A DNA stretch of 58,660 nt from Granulicoccus phenolivorans DSM 17626 = NBRC 107789 = JCM 15570 (GTDB taxonomy: Bacteria > Actinomycetota > Actinomycetes > Propionibacteriales > Propionibacteriaceae), in contig NZ_AUHH01000026.1 in the NCBI RefSeq assembly GCF_000423085.1, forward strand, positions 1-58,660, in the 5' to 3' direction. Below the pieces are notes generated by a model, which saw only the letters and a list, made by a program, of their open reading frames with translations, was not told the DNA's origin and made no database searches. The first letter of the stretch is position 1, and the number at the start of each line of letters is the position of its first letter. Made by a program: the position numbers and the translations under genes. This document shows, piece by piece, positions 24,265 to 34,046 of this stretch.

Positions 24265-24873
24265 ATGAACGTTTCTTCCCGGGACTCCTGGCTCGTGGTA
24301 AGTGTGTCCACCGCGCGCTCCGGCGGCTCCCTCCGCGTCCAGGTGTGGCGCCGACTCCGCTCGCTCGGCGCCCTCTACCTGCACCAGGGCACGTGCCTGC
24401 TCCCCGCGCGTCCGCCCGTCGCCCGCGAGGTGCGGCGCCTGGCGGACAAGGTGCGCCGGGAAGGCGGCACCGCACGGGTCCTGCAGATGGAGTTCGTCGA
24501 CGCCGCGGAGGAGCAGTCCGTGATCGACGAGTTCAATGCCGCCCGGGACGCGGAGTATGCCGAGGTGCTCCAGCGAGTGCCGGAACTGCATGCGGAACTC
24601 GCCGCGGAGAGGTCCCGCGGAAACGTCACGTACGCCGAGGTCGAGGAGTCGGAGTCGGACGTGGAGCGCTTCCGCTCCTGGCTGGGCAAGATCGCCGCGC
24701 GCGACTACTTCGGCGCCCCGCTGAGCGGAGAAGCCCGCGCCGCCGTCGACCGGGCCGCCGCCGATCTCGCGGCCTTCGAGGAGATCGCCCTGAGCGCCGA
24801 CACCACGACCGGACCAGATCCAGCGCCGGGGCTCCGCGCCGTACCGAACCAACGAGAGGGAGCGGGAGAATGA
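24265..24873 (+). CDS. ChrB N-terminal domain-like protein
   Basis: This 202-residue protein resembles the N-terminal domain of ChrB, linked to chromate resistance regulation. Recognisable segments are WLVVSVSTARSGGSLRVQVWRRLRSLGALYLHQGTCLLP, then ARVLQMEFVDAAEEQSVIDEF. A long Glu/Arg-rich helical stretch follows (residues about 90-150). No helix-turn-helix or metal-binding motif is obvious. The ATG at 24265 lies just after an inverted repeat. The stop overlaps the start of a CDF-like transporter gene (ATGA), so the two probably act together in metal or oxyanion handling. Confidence 0.72.
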   Translation: MNVSSRDSWLVVSVSTARSGGSLRVQVWRRLRSLGALYLHQGTCLLPARPPVAREVRRLADKVRREGGTARVLQMEFVDAAEEQSVIDEFNAARDAEYAEVLQRVPELHAELAAERSRGNVTYAEVEESESDVERFRSWLGKIAARDYFGAPLSGEARAAVDRAAADLAAFEEIALSADTTTGPDPAPGLRAVPNQREGAGE

Positions 24874-25523
24874 GCTCACTCGAGCACGCCACCGACTCCA
24901 CAGAGCCCAGGAAGACCTTCGACCCACGCCGAGTCAAGCGCGCCGTGCTCACGGTCGCGCTGCTGAACTTCGGGTACTTCTTCATCGAGTTCTTCGTCGC
25001 ACTCGGCTCCGGATCGGTGTCGCTGCTGGCCGACAGCGTCGACTTCCTCGAGGACACCGCGATCAACCTGCTGATCTTCGTCGCCCTGGGCTGGGCGCTG
25101 GCCAAACGTGCCCTCCTGGGCAAGCTCTTGGCGTTGGTGATCCTCACCCCCGCCGCATTCGCGGCGTGGGAAGCCGTGCAGCGATTCGCCGCACCGGAGG
25201 CCCCGGAAGTGCTCCCGGTCATTGTCGCTTCCCTCGGAGCGATCGTCATCAACGGCGCCAGCGCCCTGATCATTTCGCGGGTCCGCAAAAACGGCGGCTC
25301 ACTGGGACGTGCGGCCTTCCTGTCCGCACGCAACGACGTGCTGGTGAACATCGCGATCATCGCGATGGCGCTGATCACGGCGTGGACCGGGTCGGGGTGG
25401 CCGGACCTGATCCTTGGCTGCTTGATCATTCTGCTCGCGCTCCATGCGGCCCACGAGGTGTGGGAAGTGAGCGAGGAGGAACGGCTCGCGGCCAAGGCAC
25501 TCGCCGGCGAGGCGATCGACTGA
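24870..25523 (+). CDS. CDF-like cation transporter
   Basis: This 217-residue membrane protein has about five or six helices and the layout of small cation diffusion facilitators. Potential metal site residues are in SLLADSVDFLEDTAINL (helix 2) and SARNDVLVNIAIIAMAL (helix 5), where canonical H/D-x-x-x-D pairs appear changed; the second site lacks the usual His. There is no C-terminal cytoplasmic metal domain. It starts with a 4-bp overlap to the chrB-like gene. It may export a divalent cation or be a diverged member with another substrate. Confidence 0.75.
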   Translation: MSSLEHATDSTEPRKTFDPRRVKRAVLTVALLNFGYFFIEFFVALGSGSVSLLADSVDFLEDTAINLLIFVALGWALAKRALLGKLLALVILTPAAFAAWEAVQRFAAPEAPEVLPVIVASLGAIVINGASALIISRVRKNGGSLGRAAFLSARNDVLVNIAIIAMALITAWTGSGWPDLILGCLIILLALHAAHEVWEVSEEERLAAKALAGEAID

Positions 25524-25530
25524 GCAACAG

Positions 25531-25561
25531 TTGAGCGCCTGCCCTGGGGGCAGGCGCTCAA
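25531..25561. terminator. Bidirectional terminator hairpin
   Basis: A perfect 14-bp stem (25531-25544 with 25548-25561) with a 3-nt loop begins 8 nt after the CDF-like stop and lies 42 nt before the stop of the convergent ABC operon. The stem ends are TTGAGC and GCTCAA, so it can serve both strands. Confidence 0.8.
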
Positions 25562-25602
25562 CCACCGAGATCTCGCACACCGGCGACCGGTCAACCGACC
25601 TG

Positions 25603-26856
<1,254 letters not shown>

Positions 26857-26864
26857 GGGTGCTC

Positions 26865-27692
26865 CTACTTGATACCGGCGCCGGTGAAGGTGCCGATGAT
26901 GTACTTCTGGAAGGTCAGGTACAGGACGACGGGAATGAGCATCGTCACCACCGAGACGGCCATAGCGACAGCGAAATCGGTGCCGCCCTCCGCGCTCACG
27001 AACATCTGCAGGGCGAGCGGCAGCGTATAGGACTGCTCGCTGCGAAGGATCAGCGACGGCCACACGAACTCGTTCCACGAATTCACGAAGAACCAGATGC
27101 CGGTGGCAGTCAATTGAGGCCGGACGAGCGGCAGGACCATGTCGAGCATGATGCGCCGGTCCGAGACATCGTCGAGCTTTGCCGACTCGATCAGGGAGTA
27201 CGGAATCTCGCGCATCGCGGCCACCATCAGCAGGATGCCGCTGGCGTCTGCCACCTGGGTCAGAATGACGCCCAGGATATTGTCACCCAGGCCGATGCGG
27301 GCGATCAGGAGGTAGTTCGGGATCATCGTGACCGTGAACGGCACGAAGATCGTTGCCAGGAACACGAAGTAGATCTTGTTGCGGCCCCGGAACTCGAAGT
27401 AGGTGAAGGCGTACGCCGCAAGAAACGCGGTCAGCAGCTTCAGCAGGGTCACCGTCGCAGCGATCGAGAACGTATTGGCGATAACCCGAGGGAGATCCAG
27501 GCGACCGGCGAGCTTGGCGTAGTTCTCGAGCGTCGGCGGTATCGGGATGAAGTTGACGACATTGGCGAATACGTCCTGCAGCGGCCGAAATGATGTGCCC
27601 AATGCGAACAGGATCGGAAACAACCAGATCACCGCAATGATCAGCGCGACGACAGTCCATGACCGAGACGCCTTTGCGGGATAAAGGTTCAC
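26865..27692 (-). CDS. Carbohydrate ABC transporter permease (MalG/UgpE type)
   Basis: This 275-residue inner-membrane permease has six helices and the EAA-like ATPase contact ESAKLDDVSDRRIMLDMVLPLVRP in the cytoplasmic loop. The N-terminal helix is TVVALIIAVIWLFPILFALG and the periplasmic TSFRP is typical of the MalG family. It pairs with the MalF/UgpA-like permease, whose stop overlaps its start by 4 bp (ATGA). The ATPase gene follows 8 nt downstream. Confidence 0.93.
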   Translation of the reverse strand: MNLYPAKASRSWTVVALIIAVIWLFPILFALGTSFRPLQDVFANVVNFIPIPPTLENYAKLAGRLDLPRVIANTFSIAATVTLLKLLTAFLAAYAFTYFEFRGRNKIYFVFLATIFVPFTVTMIPNYLLIARIGLGDNILGVILTQVADASGILLMVAAMREIPYSLIESAKLDDVSDRRIMLDMVLPLVRPQLTATGIWFFVNSWNEFVWPSLILRSEQSYTLPLALQMFVSAEGGTDFAVAMAVSVVTMLIPVVLYLTFQKYIIGTFTGAGIK

Positions 27693-28669
27693 GATCGTCC
27701 CCTTTCCGTCAGAGCCAGGGCGCGGAACGCCAGGGCGAGAAGACCGATGAACAAGATGAGTGTGAGGACGGAAAGGGACGCTGAGACACCCGTCCGATAC
27801 ACCACGAATGCCTCGTGGTACGCCTGATAGATCAGGTTACTGCTGCCGTAGTTCGGCCCACCCTGCGTCATTACCTTGATCGGCGTATAGACATACTGCA
27901 AGCCGGTCACAATGGTCATAACGAGTACGTACATTCCCGTACCGCGGGACATTGGCAGGACGATATCGCGAAACATTCGCCAGGTCGGGATGCCCTCGAG
28001 CCGGGCGTTCTCGATGACGTCCTTGCTCAGCCCGCTCATGCTGGCGAAAAGGGTGATGAAGTTGTATCCGAGAACTTTCCACGCCGTCACGTAGCAGATG
28101 ACGAGGATGCACAGAACTTCGGTCTGACTCCAGTTCGGAATCTGGATCCCAACCACGGCCAGCACCTGAGCCACGGGGCCGGCTGTGGGGTTGAGCAACC
28201 AGTTGTAGATGATGGCGCCGACCACCATCGAGATGAAGGACGGCAAGAACATCGCTGACTTGAGGAAGCCCTGGAACCGGTCGATGAGGAAGGTCACGAC
28301 GAACGCCAGGATGTAGGGCACCACTACGTTGAACGCCAACAACACAACGATGTAGATCGCGGTGTTGCCGAGAACCTTGTACGTGATCGGGTCACTGAGC
28401 ACGGTGACGTAGTTGTCGAACCCTACGAAGGTCATTTTCGGCGAGACCATGTTCCAGTCGAAGAAGGACAGGAACAGCGTGTAAACAGCCGGCCAGAGCA
28501 CGAAGAGGACAAGGAATACCCCTGCCGGCGCGAGGTAGAGCACCTTCCCACCGAAGGGGTTGTTCGCCCACCACCTCACCTTTGCGGGAGTAGGGCCGGC
28601 TGCCGCGGCGGCCGGTACGCGGGGGGCCGACGCGACGGCCCCCACCTCGACGTCACTTGATGACGGCAT
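27689..28669 (-). CDS. Carbohydrate ABC transporter permease (MalF/UgpA type)
   Basis: This 326-residue permease has a cytoplasmic N-terminal segment of about 40 residues, then six helices beginning with LYLAPAGVFLVLFVLWPAVYTLFLSFFDW. The EAA loop reads ENARLEGIPTWRMFRDIVLPM. Its start lies 17 bp inside the 3' end of the solute-binding gene, and its stop overlaps the second permease start, so the genes are tightly coupled. Confidence 0.93.
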   Translation of the reverse strand: MPSSSDVEVGAVASAPRVPAAAAAGPTPAKVRWWANNPFGGKVLYLAPAGVFLVLFVLWPAVYTLFLSFFDWNMVSPKMTFVGFDNYVTVLSDPITYKVLGNTAIYIVVLLAFNVVVPYILAFVVTFLIDRFQGFLKSAMFLPSFISMVVGAIIYNWLLNPTAGPVAQVLAVVGIQIPNWSQTEVLCILVICYVTAWKVLGYNFITLFASMSGLSKDVIENARLEGIPTWRMFRDIVLPMSRGTGMYVLVMTIVTGLQYVYTPIKVMTQGGPNYGSSNLIYQAYHEAFVVYRTGVSASLSVLTLILFIGLLALAFRALALTERGRS

Positions 28670-29942
28670 TGACCTTGTCCTGGAACGTCTTCATCGTGGA
28701 AGCTACGTCGGCCCCACCGAGCACTTGGTCGCGCATGTCGAGCACGATCTGCTCGGCCTGCAGGCCCGAGGTGCCGGGCCAGGGGGTCCACGGAACAAGC
28801 GACTTGATCGTGGAGTTGGCGGCCTTGAACATCGAGTCCTCGCTGAGGAGCTTGCCGAGTTCGGCATCGTTGGCAGCGTCCGTCGTCTCCGGAACGTAGC
28901 CGGTGCCGCGCGTCCAGGTGGCGACGTTGGCGGGCTCGTACAGGAACTTCATGAAGGTCCAGGCGGCCTTCTGCTGGTCAGCCTTGTCGGAGGTAATGCT
29001 GAGCATCGAGCCGCCCGCGGGAACGTTGAGCGTCTTGCCCTCGAATGCCGGTGCCGGAATGCCGACGGAGGTGAAGTTGCCGTTCTTGGTGACGTTGGCG
29101 CGCTGCGCGATCGTCATGTGCGCCAGCCCCACGGTGCCTGCCACGACGGCCTGCTGGCCCTGGTCCGACTTCGCATGCAGGGCGCTGCCGGACTTGATCA
29201 GATTCTGGTAGAAGGTCATCGTCGCGATTCCTTCGGGACTCGCGAAGGCCGCCTTCCCGTTCTCGAGCATGTGACCCCCGTTGCTCTCCAGCATCTGCTG
29301 GATGTTCCACGCATCGGCAGCCTCCGCGATATAGAGCCCCTTCTTGCCGTCCACCTTGGTGCGGATCGTATCCGCGGCGGCACCCACCTTCTCCCACGTC
29401 GTGAGCGACGCGGGATCCACGCCGGCGGCGTCCAGGATGTCCTTGTTGGCATAGATGATCGGGACGCTCAGCGAGTAGGGCGTACCGACCTGCTTACCGT
29501 CGTTGCCCTTGGCCAGGTCGAGCACATTCGGCAGGAATTTCTTGGACAGGAAGTCGGCGTCACCGGGAAAGTGGTCCTTGATGATTTTCGTCGGCTCCGC
29601 GAATTGATAGTTGTTCGCGAAATACTCACGGTAGGACCAACCGACCTGAACCAAAGCCGGCATAGCCCCGGCAGCGGCCTTCGACTGCAGATTCTGCATG
29701 AGACCCTGGTACATTCCCGAATTGAAGACCGGCTTGACTTCCACCTCGGTCTGGGAAGCATTGAACTTGTTGACCAATTCGGTGACTGCCGTACCACCCT
29801 GGGTCTCGGCATTCACGTGCCAGTACTCGATCGTGGTCTTGCCGCCTGATCCCCCTGCCGATGAGGTGGATGCACAGCCAGCCAGTCCGGCAACACCCGC
29901 CGCAGCAGCCAGACTGCCGAGCAGGAACGTACGACGCTTCAT
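28653..29942 (-). CDS. Extracellular solute-binding lipoprotein (UgpB/MalE class)
   Basis: This 429-residue lipoprotein should capture the substrate outside the membrane. The signal peptide (MKRRTFLLGSLAAAAGVAGL) ends in the lipobox LAGC, followed by a Ser/Gly linker and TIEYWHVNAETQGGTAVTELVNKFN, the start of a family-1 binding domain. A GVPxS-type loop (GTPYSLSVPIIYANKDIL) and WTPWPGTSG near the end are UgpB-like. The binding partner could be a sugar, or glycerol-3-phosphate or a related phosphodiester given the gene before it. The ATG at 29942 has AAGGGA upstream and overlaps the phosphoesterase stop by 4 bp. Confidence 0.93.
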   Translation of the reverse strand: MKRRTFLLGSLAAAAGVAGLAGCASTSSAGGSGGKTTIEYWHVNAETQGGTAVTELVNKFNASQTEVEVKPVFNSGMYQGLMQNLQSKAAAGAMPALVQVGWSYREYFANNYQFAEPTKIIKDHFPGDADFLSKKFLPNVLDLAKGNDGKQVGTPYSLSVPIIYANKDILDAAGVDPASLTTWEKVGAAADTIRTKVDGKKGLYIAEAADAWNIQQMLESNGGHMLENGKAAFASPEGIATMTFYQNLIKSGSALHAKSDQGQQAVVAGTVGLAHMTIAQRANVTKNGNFTSVGIPAPAFEGKTLNVPAGGSMLSITSDKADQQKAAWTFMKFLYEPANVATWTRGTGYVPETTDAANDAELGKLLSEDSMFKAANSTIKSLVPWTPWPGTSGLQAEQIVLDMRDQVLGGADVASTMKTFQDKVNAVIK

Positions 29943-30781
29943 GATCTTCCCTTCTGTTGAGCCCACAACTGGGCCTGGTTTTCGTATTCCTCCCACATAT
30001 CGTTGGGACCGATAATGTGGACGCGGGGATGGAGAATCTCTGGCTGAACCGAGACCCCGTCAGGAGTCACTTCGACCGACGAATAACCCAGTCGATCTGT
30101 ATCCCAAAGCTGCTCGCCGTTGCGCAGAATCCCAAAGGAAAGAGGCGCGGCAGTGAACTGAGGAATGTCGAATGCCATGGAGGCAACCGGCATGTGCAGG
30201 TGGCCGTTGAAGATGGCGCGGACGTCGCTGGCGGCCAGCACTTCAGCCAGTCGCGGATGCGTCTCGGCCTTCTCGAGCTGGGGCTTCCAACTGATGCCGA
30301 ACGGGTGGTGCCCGAACAGCAGAGTGCCGTTCTGGGCTCGGGTGGCAAGGACATCCGCCAGCCAATCCACGTGGTCGGCGTCCACAATTCCGCCGTGCTG
30401 GTAGCTCACGGAGGTATCGAGGGTGACCAGGCGGAGCCCGTCGATCTCACTGACCTCGCGGTACGGGGCGTCCGAGGCATCCTCGCCCAAATATCCCGCG
30501 CGAAAAGCGGCCTTGTCATCGTGGTTACCCAGGACCATCACGCGGGGCATGTCAGCGGGGAAAGTTTCGTCCAACGCCTCGCGCAGGGCGACATAGTCAG
30601 GGGTCGTCCCATTGTTCACCAGGTCCCCGGTCACGGCGACGAAGTCGAAGGCCTGAAGGTCAACGCTCGCAGCGAGGCCGGCCAACACGTCGCGGGAGGT
30701 CCAGGTCATGCCGCGGGCAACCAAGCCGGCATCTTGTTGATCAGTAAAGTGAAGATCGCTGATGTGCAGGAAACGGGCCAC
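29939..30781 (-). CDS. Metallophosphoesterase (CpdA-like)
   Basis: This 280-residue calcineurin-like phosphodiesterase carries the complete dimetal signature: ISDLHF, GDLVNNG, GNHDDKA, LLFGHHPFG and NGHLHMP. It resembles CpdA/glycerophosphodiesterase-type cytosolic enzymes and has no signal peptide. The GTG at 30781 has GGGGAGG upstream; a longer frame to 30820 is not supported. It is the first gene of a five-gene ABC transporter operon and overlaps the binding-protein gene (ATGA), which implies that the imported molecule is a phosphodiester or yields one. Substrate identity is inference only. Confidence 0.92.
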   Translation of the reverse strand: MARFLHISDLHFTDQQDAGLVARGMTWTSRDVLAGLAASVDLQAFDFVAVTGDLVNNGTTPDYVALREALDETFPADMPRVMVLGNHDDKAAFRAGYLGEDASDAPYREVSEIDGLRLVTLDTSVSYQHGGIVDADHVDWLADVLATRAQNGTLLFGHHPFGISWKPQLEKAETHPRLAEVLAASDVRAIFNGHLHMPVASMAFDIPQFTAAPLSFGILRNGEQLWDTDRLGYSSVEVTPDGVSVQPEILHPRVHIIGPNDMWEEYENQAQLWAQQKGRS

Positions 30782-30829
30782 CGCTACCTCCCCGAGTGGC
30801 GAACAGAACGCCACGGACACTAGGAGCGA

Positions 30830-30860
30830 TTGGTGACCCGAGTTTGGAAAGGGTTACCAA
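30830..30860. promoter_or_regulatory. Operator-like inverted repeat of the ABC/phosphoesterase operon
   Basis: TTGGTGACCC (30830-30839) and GGGTTACCAA (30851-30860) match as an inverted repeat in 9 of 10 positions, with an 11-bp spacer, about 50 bp upstream of the phosphoesterase start. A dimeric sugar-type repressor such as LacI or GntR is plausible, but no such gene is linked. Confidence 0.55.
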
Positions 30861-31050
30861 CACTGCGTGAACGACTCCCGAACAGCTGCGGCGGTCTTCG
30901 AACAACCGCGCTCGATGTTCTCGAGACAGCCGGGCCCACGACGCCTACGTGACCACCGACAGGCCTCGACACCGCGACCGCTCAGGGATACCCCCGCTGG
31001 TGGCTCTGAACGCGCAGCGCGCTCATCAGGTCTCAGGAATGACGACGAGG

Positions 31051-31056
31051 TACACT
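31051..31056 (+). promoter_or_regulatory. -10 box of mazEF, probably leaderless
   Basis: TACACT ends 6 nt before the antitoxin ATG at 31063, which would place transcription start at or next to the start codon. No ribosome binding site is seen, so the mRNA is probably leaderless. A clear -35 is not visible. Confidence 0.45.
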
Positions 31057-31062
31057 ACAGGT

Positions 31063-31314
31063 ATGAATGATATGGCTACCATCAAGGTTCCTCGAGCGGT
31101 GCGCGACAAGGTCCGCGACGCCGCCCAAGCAGCCCATCTGACTCAGGGCCAGCTCATTGAGGAGCTCCTGCACGAACGCAGCAAGGCCGAGTTCTGGGCT
31201 GCCCTGGAATCGGAGACTCCCGACACGGACTACCTCGATGAACTCGACGAGGCTGATCAGGCGTTCGCCGCTGACACCGAGTCAGCTATCGCTGACTACG
31301 AGGCCGGCCGGTGA
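31063..31314 (+). CDS. mazE: MazE/RHH-type antitoxin
   Basis: This 83-residue antitoxin begins with a ribbon-helix-helix (ATIKVPRAVRDKVRDAAQAAHLTQGQLIEELLHER) and ends in an acidic tail rich in Asp/Glu (ETPDTDYLDELDEADQAFAADTESAIADYEAGR) that should neutralise MazF. I use the ATG at 31063; a second ATG at 31072 is also possible. The stop overlaps the toxin GTG by 4 bp (GTGA). Confidence 0.85.
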   Translation: MNDMATIKVPRAVRDKVRDAAQAAHLTQGQLIEELLHERSKAEFWAALESETPDTDYLDELDEADQAFAADTESAIADYEAGR

Positions 31315-31649
31315 TAGGCACCATCAGCCGCGGGGACGTCGTCTGGGCCAGCATGGATCCCACGATCGGACGAGAGCAGGCCAAGCACCGTCCGTGGCTG
31401 GTGCTTTCCGAGCCGCCGCTGCACCGGGCCCGACGCCTGTTGATCGCCATCCCACTCACCCACACCGACCGGGGCTGGACGACACACGTCAATCTCACGC
31501 CCGGCGAAGCCACCGCGACAGTTGCCATGTGCGAGCAGGTGAAATCGATGTCGATCACCCGCGTCACTCGGGTGGACCCAACCCCATATCCGACAACGCT
31601 GGTCGACCGAGCGCACGAGATCCTCTCGCTGCTGACCGGTGGGCGATGA
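31311..31649 (+). CDS. mazF: MazF/PemK-type endoribonuclease toxin
   Basis: This 112-residue toxin has the PemK/MazF barrel: ISRGDVVWASMDPTIGREQAKHRPWLVLS, then RRLLIAIPLTHTDRGWTTHVNL, then VAMCEQVKSMSITRV with the conserved Cys-Glu-Gln segment. It should cleave mRNA at short sequence motifs. The GTG start overlaps the antitoxin stop. A diverged remnant of a related mazF 3' end lies at 37404-37460. Confidence 0.92.
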   Translation: MIGTISRGDVVWASMDPTIGREQAKHRPWLVLSEPPLHRARRLLIAIPLTHTDRGWTTHVNLTPGEATATVAMCEQVKSMSITRVTRVDPTPYPTTLVDRAHEILSLLTGGR

Positions 31650-31752
31650 GCCACTCGACCCCTCTGGCCGCCGCGCTGCCGGCGTACCGACCCACCGCCA
31701 TCGCGCCGACCGTCTCGTAGGCGGCGACGCCCACCTGCCGGCCCTGCTGTCG

Positions 31753-32988
31753 TCAGACGGTCTCGGTGCTGGTTTCGGGGGTGCTCTCGTACGCCTCGGC
31801 AGCCCGTTCGGTCTCCGCTGCCGTGAGGACGGGTCGGATGCCGATGAGCAGGGCCAGGCCGGCGACAGTGACGATCGCGCCGACCAGCGGCGTCGCCGCC
31901 ACCCCCGCATGGCTGAGCACGAGACCACCGAGCGCGGATCCGGCAGCCATTCCGGCCTGGCTGAGGACGACGCCGATACCCATGGACTGCTCCGGGGAGC
32001 GGAAACCGACCAGGAGCAAAGCCTGCTGCCAGACCATGACCAGGCCGGAGAATCCGACCCCCCAACCGAACAACAGGACGAGAACGACCGGGATGCTCCT
32101 GATCCCGAGCGACATCAGCAGCAGGCTCGCCGCCATCAGCAACGGCATGGCGATCAGCGCGGCCAGGCGTGAACGGGCGGCGATCTGACCACCGAGCCAC
32201 ACGCCGACGACCCCGCCGGTGCCGAAGACGAACAATGACAGGCTCGTCAGCAGCGGTGGCGCGCCGAGGTCGGCCAGGTAGGGGTCGAGGTAGGTGATGA
32301 CGGCCATGTAGGCGAGCATCATCAGCATCCACCCGGCACCGATCCGTAACACCCCCGGCTGCCGGATCGTCCGGAGCAGCCCCATCTGCCGGGTCCGCTC
32401 GGCGCGCAGCGGGGGGATCTTCACCGCCAGCAGCAGCGCGCAGACCAGCGCCAGCACGGCGGCGGCGAAGAAGGTCACCCTCCACCCCAGTGCGGTGCCC
32501 ACGACGGACGCCAACGGTGCACCGAGGGCGATGCCGACCGTATTGGCACCGATCACGATGCTCAGGGCCAGGCGCTCATGCTTCAGCCCGGCGACACCGA
32601 TCGCCACTGCCGGTGCGAGCGACATGAGCAGTCCGTGCGCGCCGCCGGAGATGAACCTGCCGACCAGGGCGGGCACCAGGTCGGAGGCGAGGAACACCGC
32701 CGCGTTGCCGGCGACGAAGACGAGCAGCGTACCGGCGAGGGCGACCCGGCGCGAGAACCGCACCACCAGTGCCGTCAACGGCAGCGTCAGGACGGCGTTG
32801 CCAAGTGCGTACAGTGCGGTCAACGAGCCGGCCGTGGCCACGCTGACGTTCAGGTCCGGGGCCATCCGGGTCAACAGACCTGCGGGGCTCAGCTCGACCG
32901 CGAGGGCGAGGAACCCGGCTGAGGCGAGCACCAGGATCACCAACCAGGGGAAGCGCTCGGTCGAGGCACGATCGGCGGTGGAAGTCAT
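31753..32988 (-). CDS. MFS transporter, DHA1 family
   Basis: This 411-residue transporter has 12 predicted helices. Features include the N-terminal FPWLVILVLASAGFLALAVELSPAGLLTRMAPDL segment, LVGRFISGGAHGLLMSLAPAVAIGV (helix 4), and the drug-antiporter loop GANTVGIALGAPLASVVGTALGWRVTF between helices 5 and 6. This fits the AraJ/NepI-like drug-efflux group. It follows the frameshifted RibD-like gene on the same strand by 39 nt, and both probably fall under the divergent TetR gene. The exported compound is unknown. Confidence 0.9.
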   Translation of the reverse strand: MTSTADRASTERFPWLVILVLASAGFLALAVELSPAGLLTRMAPDLNVSVATAGSLTALYALGNAVLTLPLTALVVRFSRRVALAGTLLVFVAGNAAVFLASDLVPALVGRFISGGAHGLLMSLAPAVAIGVAGLKHERLALSIVIGANTVGIALGAPLASVVGTALGWRVTFFAAAVLALVCALLLAVKIPPLRAERTRQMGLLRTIRQPGVLRIGAGWMLMMLAYMAVITYLDPYLADLGAPPLLTSLSLFVFGTGGVVGVWLGGQIAARSRLAALIAMPLLMAASLLLMSLGIRSIPVVLVLLFGWGVGFSGLVMVWQQALLLVGFRSPEQSMGIGVVLSQAGMAAGSALGGLVLSHAGVAATPLVGAIVTVAGLALLIGIRPVLTAAETERAAEAYESTPETSTETV

Positions 32989-33027
32989 GGCTACCTTTCG
33001 AAGATGTGGTGAGCAGTCGGTGTTCTG

Positions 33028-33793
33028 TCAGACGCTCGCGGAGGCAGGGGCCTCGTCGTCGGACACCGGACCCTGCACGTCGTAACGCAGCCACACGCTG
33101 CCGTCCTCCAGCGGTTCCACGGCCTTCAGCGAGAATGCGATCGGTACGGGTGCGGAGAACTTCTCATTGGCCTCGAACAGGGAGTTGGTGCCGTTCTCCC
33201 CGTCCGCGATCGGCATGAGAACCAGGCTGACCTCGTCACAGAGGCCGTCGCGGATCATCGACCAGTTCAAGGTGGCCCCGCCGCCGAGGATGATCTCGTC
33301 GGTGTCGAAGATGGCGCCGATCTTGCGTACGGCCTCGGCCATATCCAGCTGCTCGTCCCCCGCAATGAGATACGAGACGCCGACCGACCGCAGATGCGCC
33401 TTGAAGGCATCGCTGACCGAGGCCGGGATCAACTCGACAATGTGCGCGTCGACGTCGAAGTACGAGAACGTGCTCCGATCCCAGGCGAGCGTCCCGGAGC
33501 GGTCGACGGCGAAGTAGTGCATCTGCGCGTCAGGGTCGGCGATGAAGTCTCCGGCCGGTACGGGCTCGGTCGGTTCCGGAAGCTCGAGTTGCGGCGTACC
33601 GCCCAGGATCGCCCGGCTCGTCCCGCTCCCACTGATCCAGCCTCGGTGCTTGGTGAAGTAGCGATTCTCACCGAGGAACAGGTCGAAGTACAGCTTCTGC
33701 GAGCGCATGCCGACCGATGTGGGGTTGGCGATGCCGTCGATCTTCCCCGTTGAGCAGCGTGTGCATGTGGCAGATGATTCGTGGGCGTGACAT
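33028..33793 (-). pseudogene. RibD-like reductase gene with 1-nt frameshift
   Basis: This DHFR/RibD-like protein starts at ATG 33793 with a GAAGGA ribosome binding site (MSRPRIICHMHTLLNG) and continues in another frame as KIDGIANPTSVG, SQKLYFDLFLGENRY. GDFIADPDAQMHYFAVDRSG, DEIILGGGATLNW and CDEVSLVLMPIADGENG follow. One extra G in the run at 33745-33748 explains the break: NG is followed by KIDGIANP once it is removed. The C-terminal part looks intact. The repaired protein would be about 254 residues. It may be a phase-variable tract, a genuine mutation or a sequencing error. Confidence 0.85.
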
Positions 33794-33867
33794 AGCTGGT
33801 CCTTCTCTGCTCGTTGTCTGGTGCTTGCTGAGAGCAGGCGTAGCGGATATTTCATCCACGTGATTGA

Positions 33868-33897
33868 GGATAACATGCATCCGGATAGTTTTCATCC
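33868..33897. promoter_or_regulatory. Two abutting 15-bp GGAT-N7-ATCC dyads
   Basis: GGATAACATGCATCC (33868-33882) and GGATAGTTTTCATCC (33883-33897) lie back to back. A weaker GGAT-N5-ATCC dyad is at 33845-33857. The cluster is in the divergent region between the RibD-like gene (start 33793) and the TetR gene (start 34047), so cooperative TetR binding is plausible. Confidence 0.65.
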
Positions 33898-34046
33898 GGT
33901 TATGTCGGGATCGCCGACTGCACGCGGCACTCAACGCCGTCATTCACCTCCGGATCAGGCCACTTGCCAGCCCCGGGAGAGATCTGAACGGACCATCGTG
34001 CCGCAGATCTGGATACAAAAGTTCCGATTCAGGTAGCGTGGGCGGC

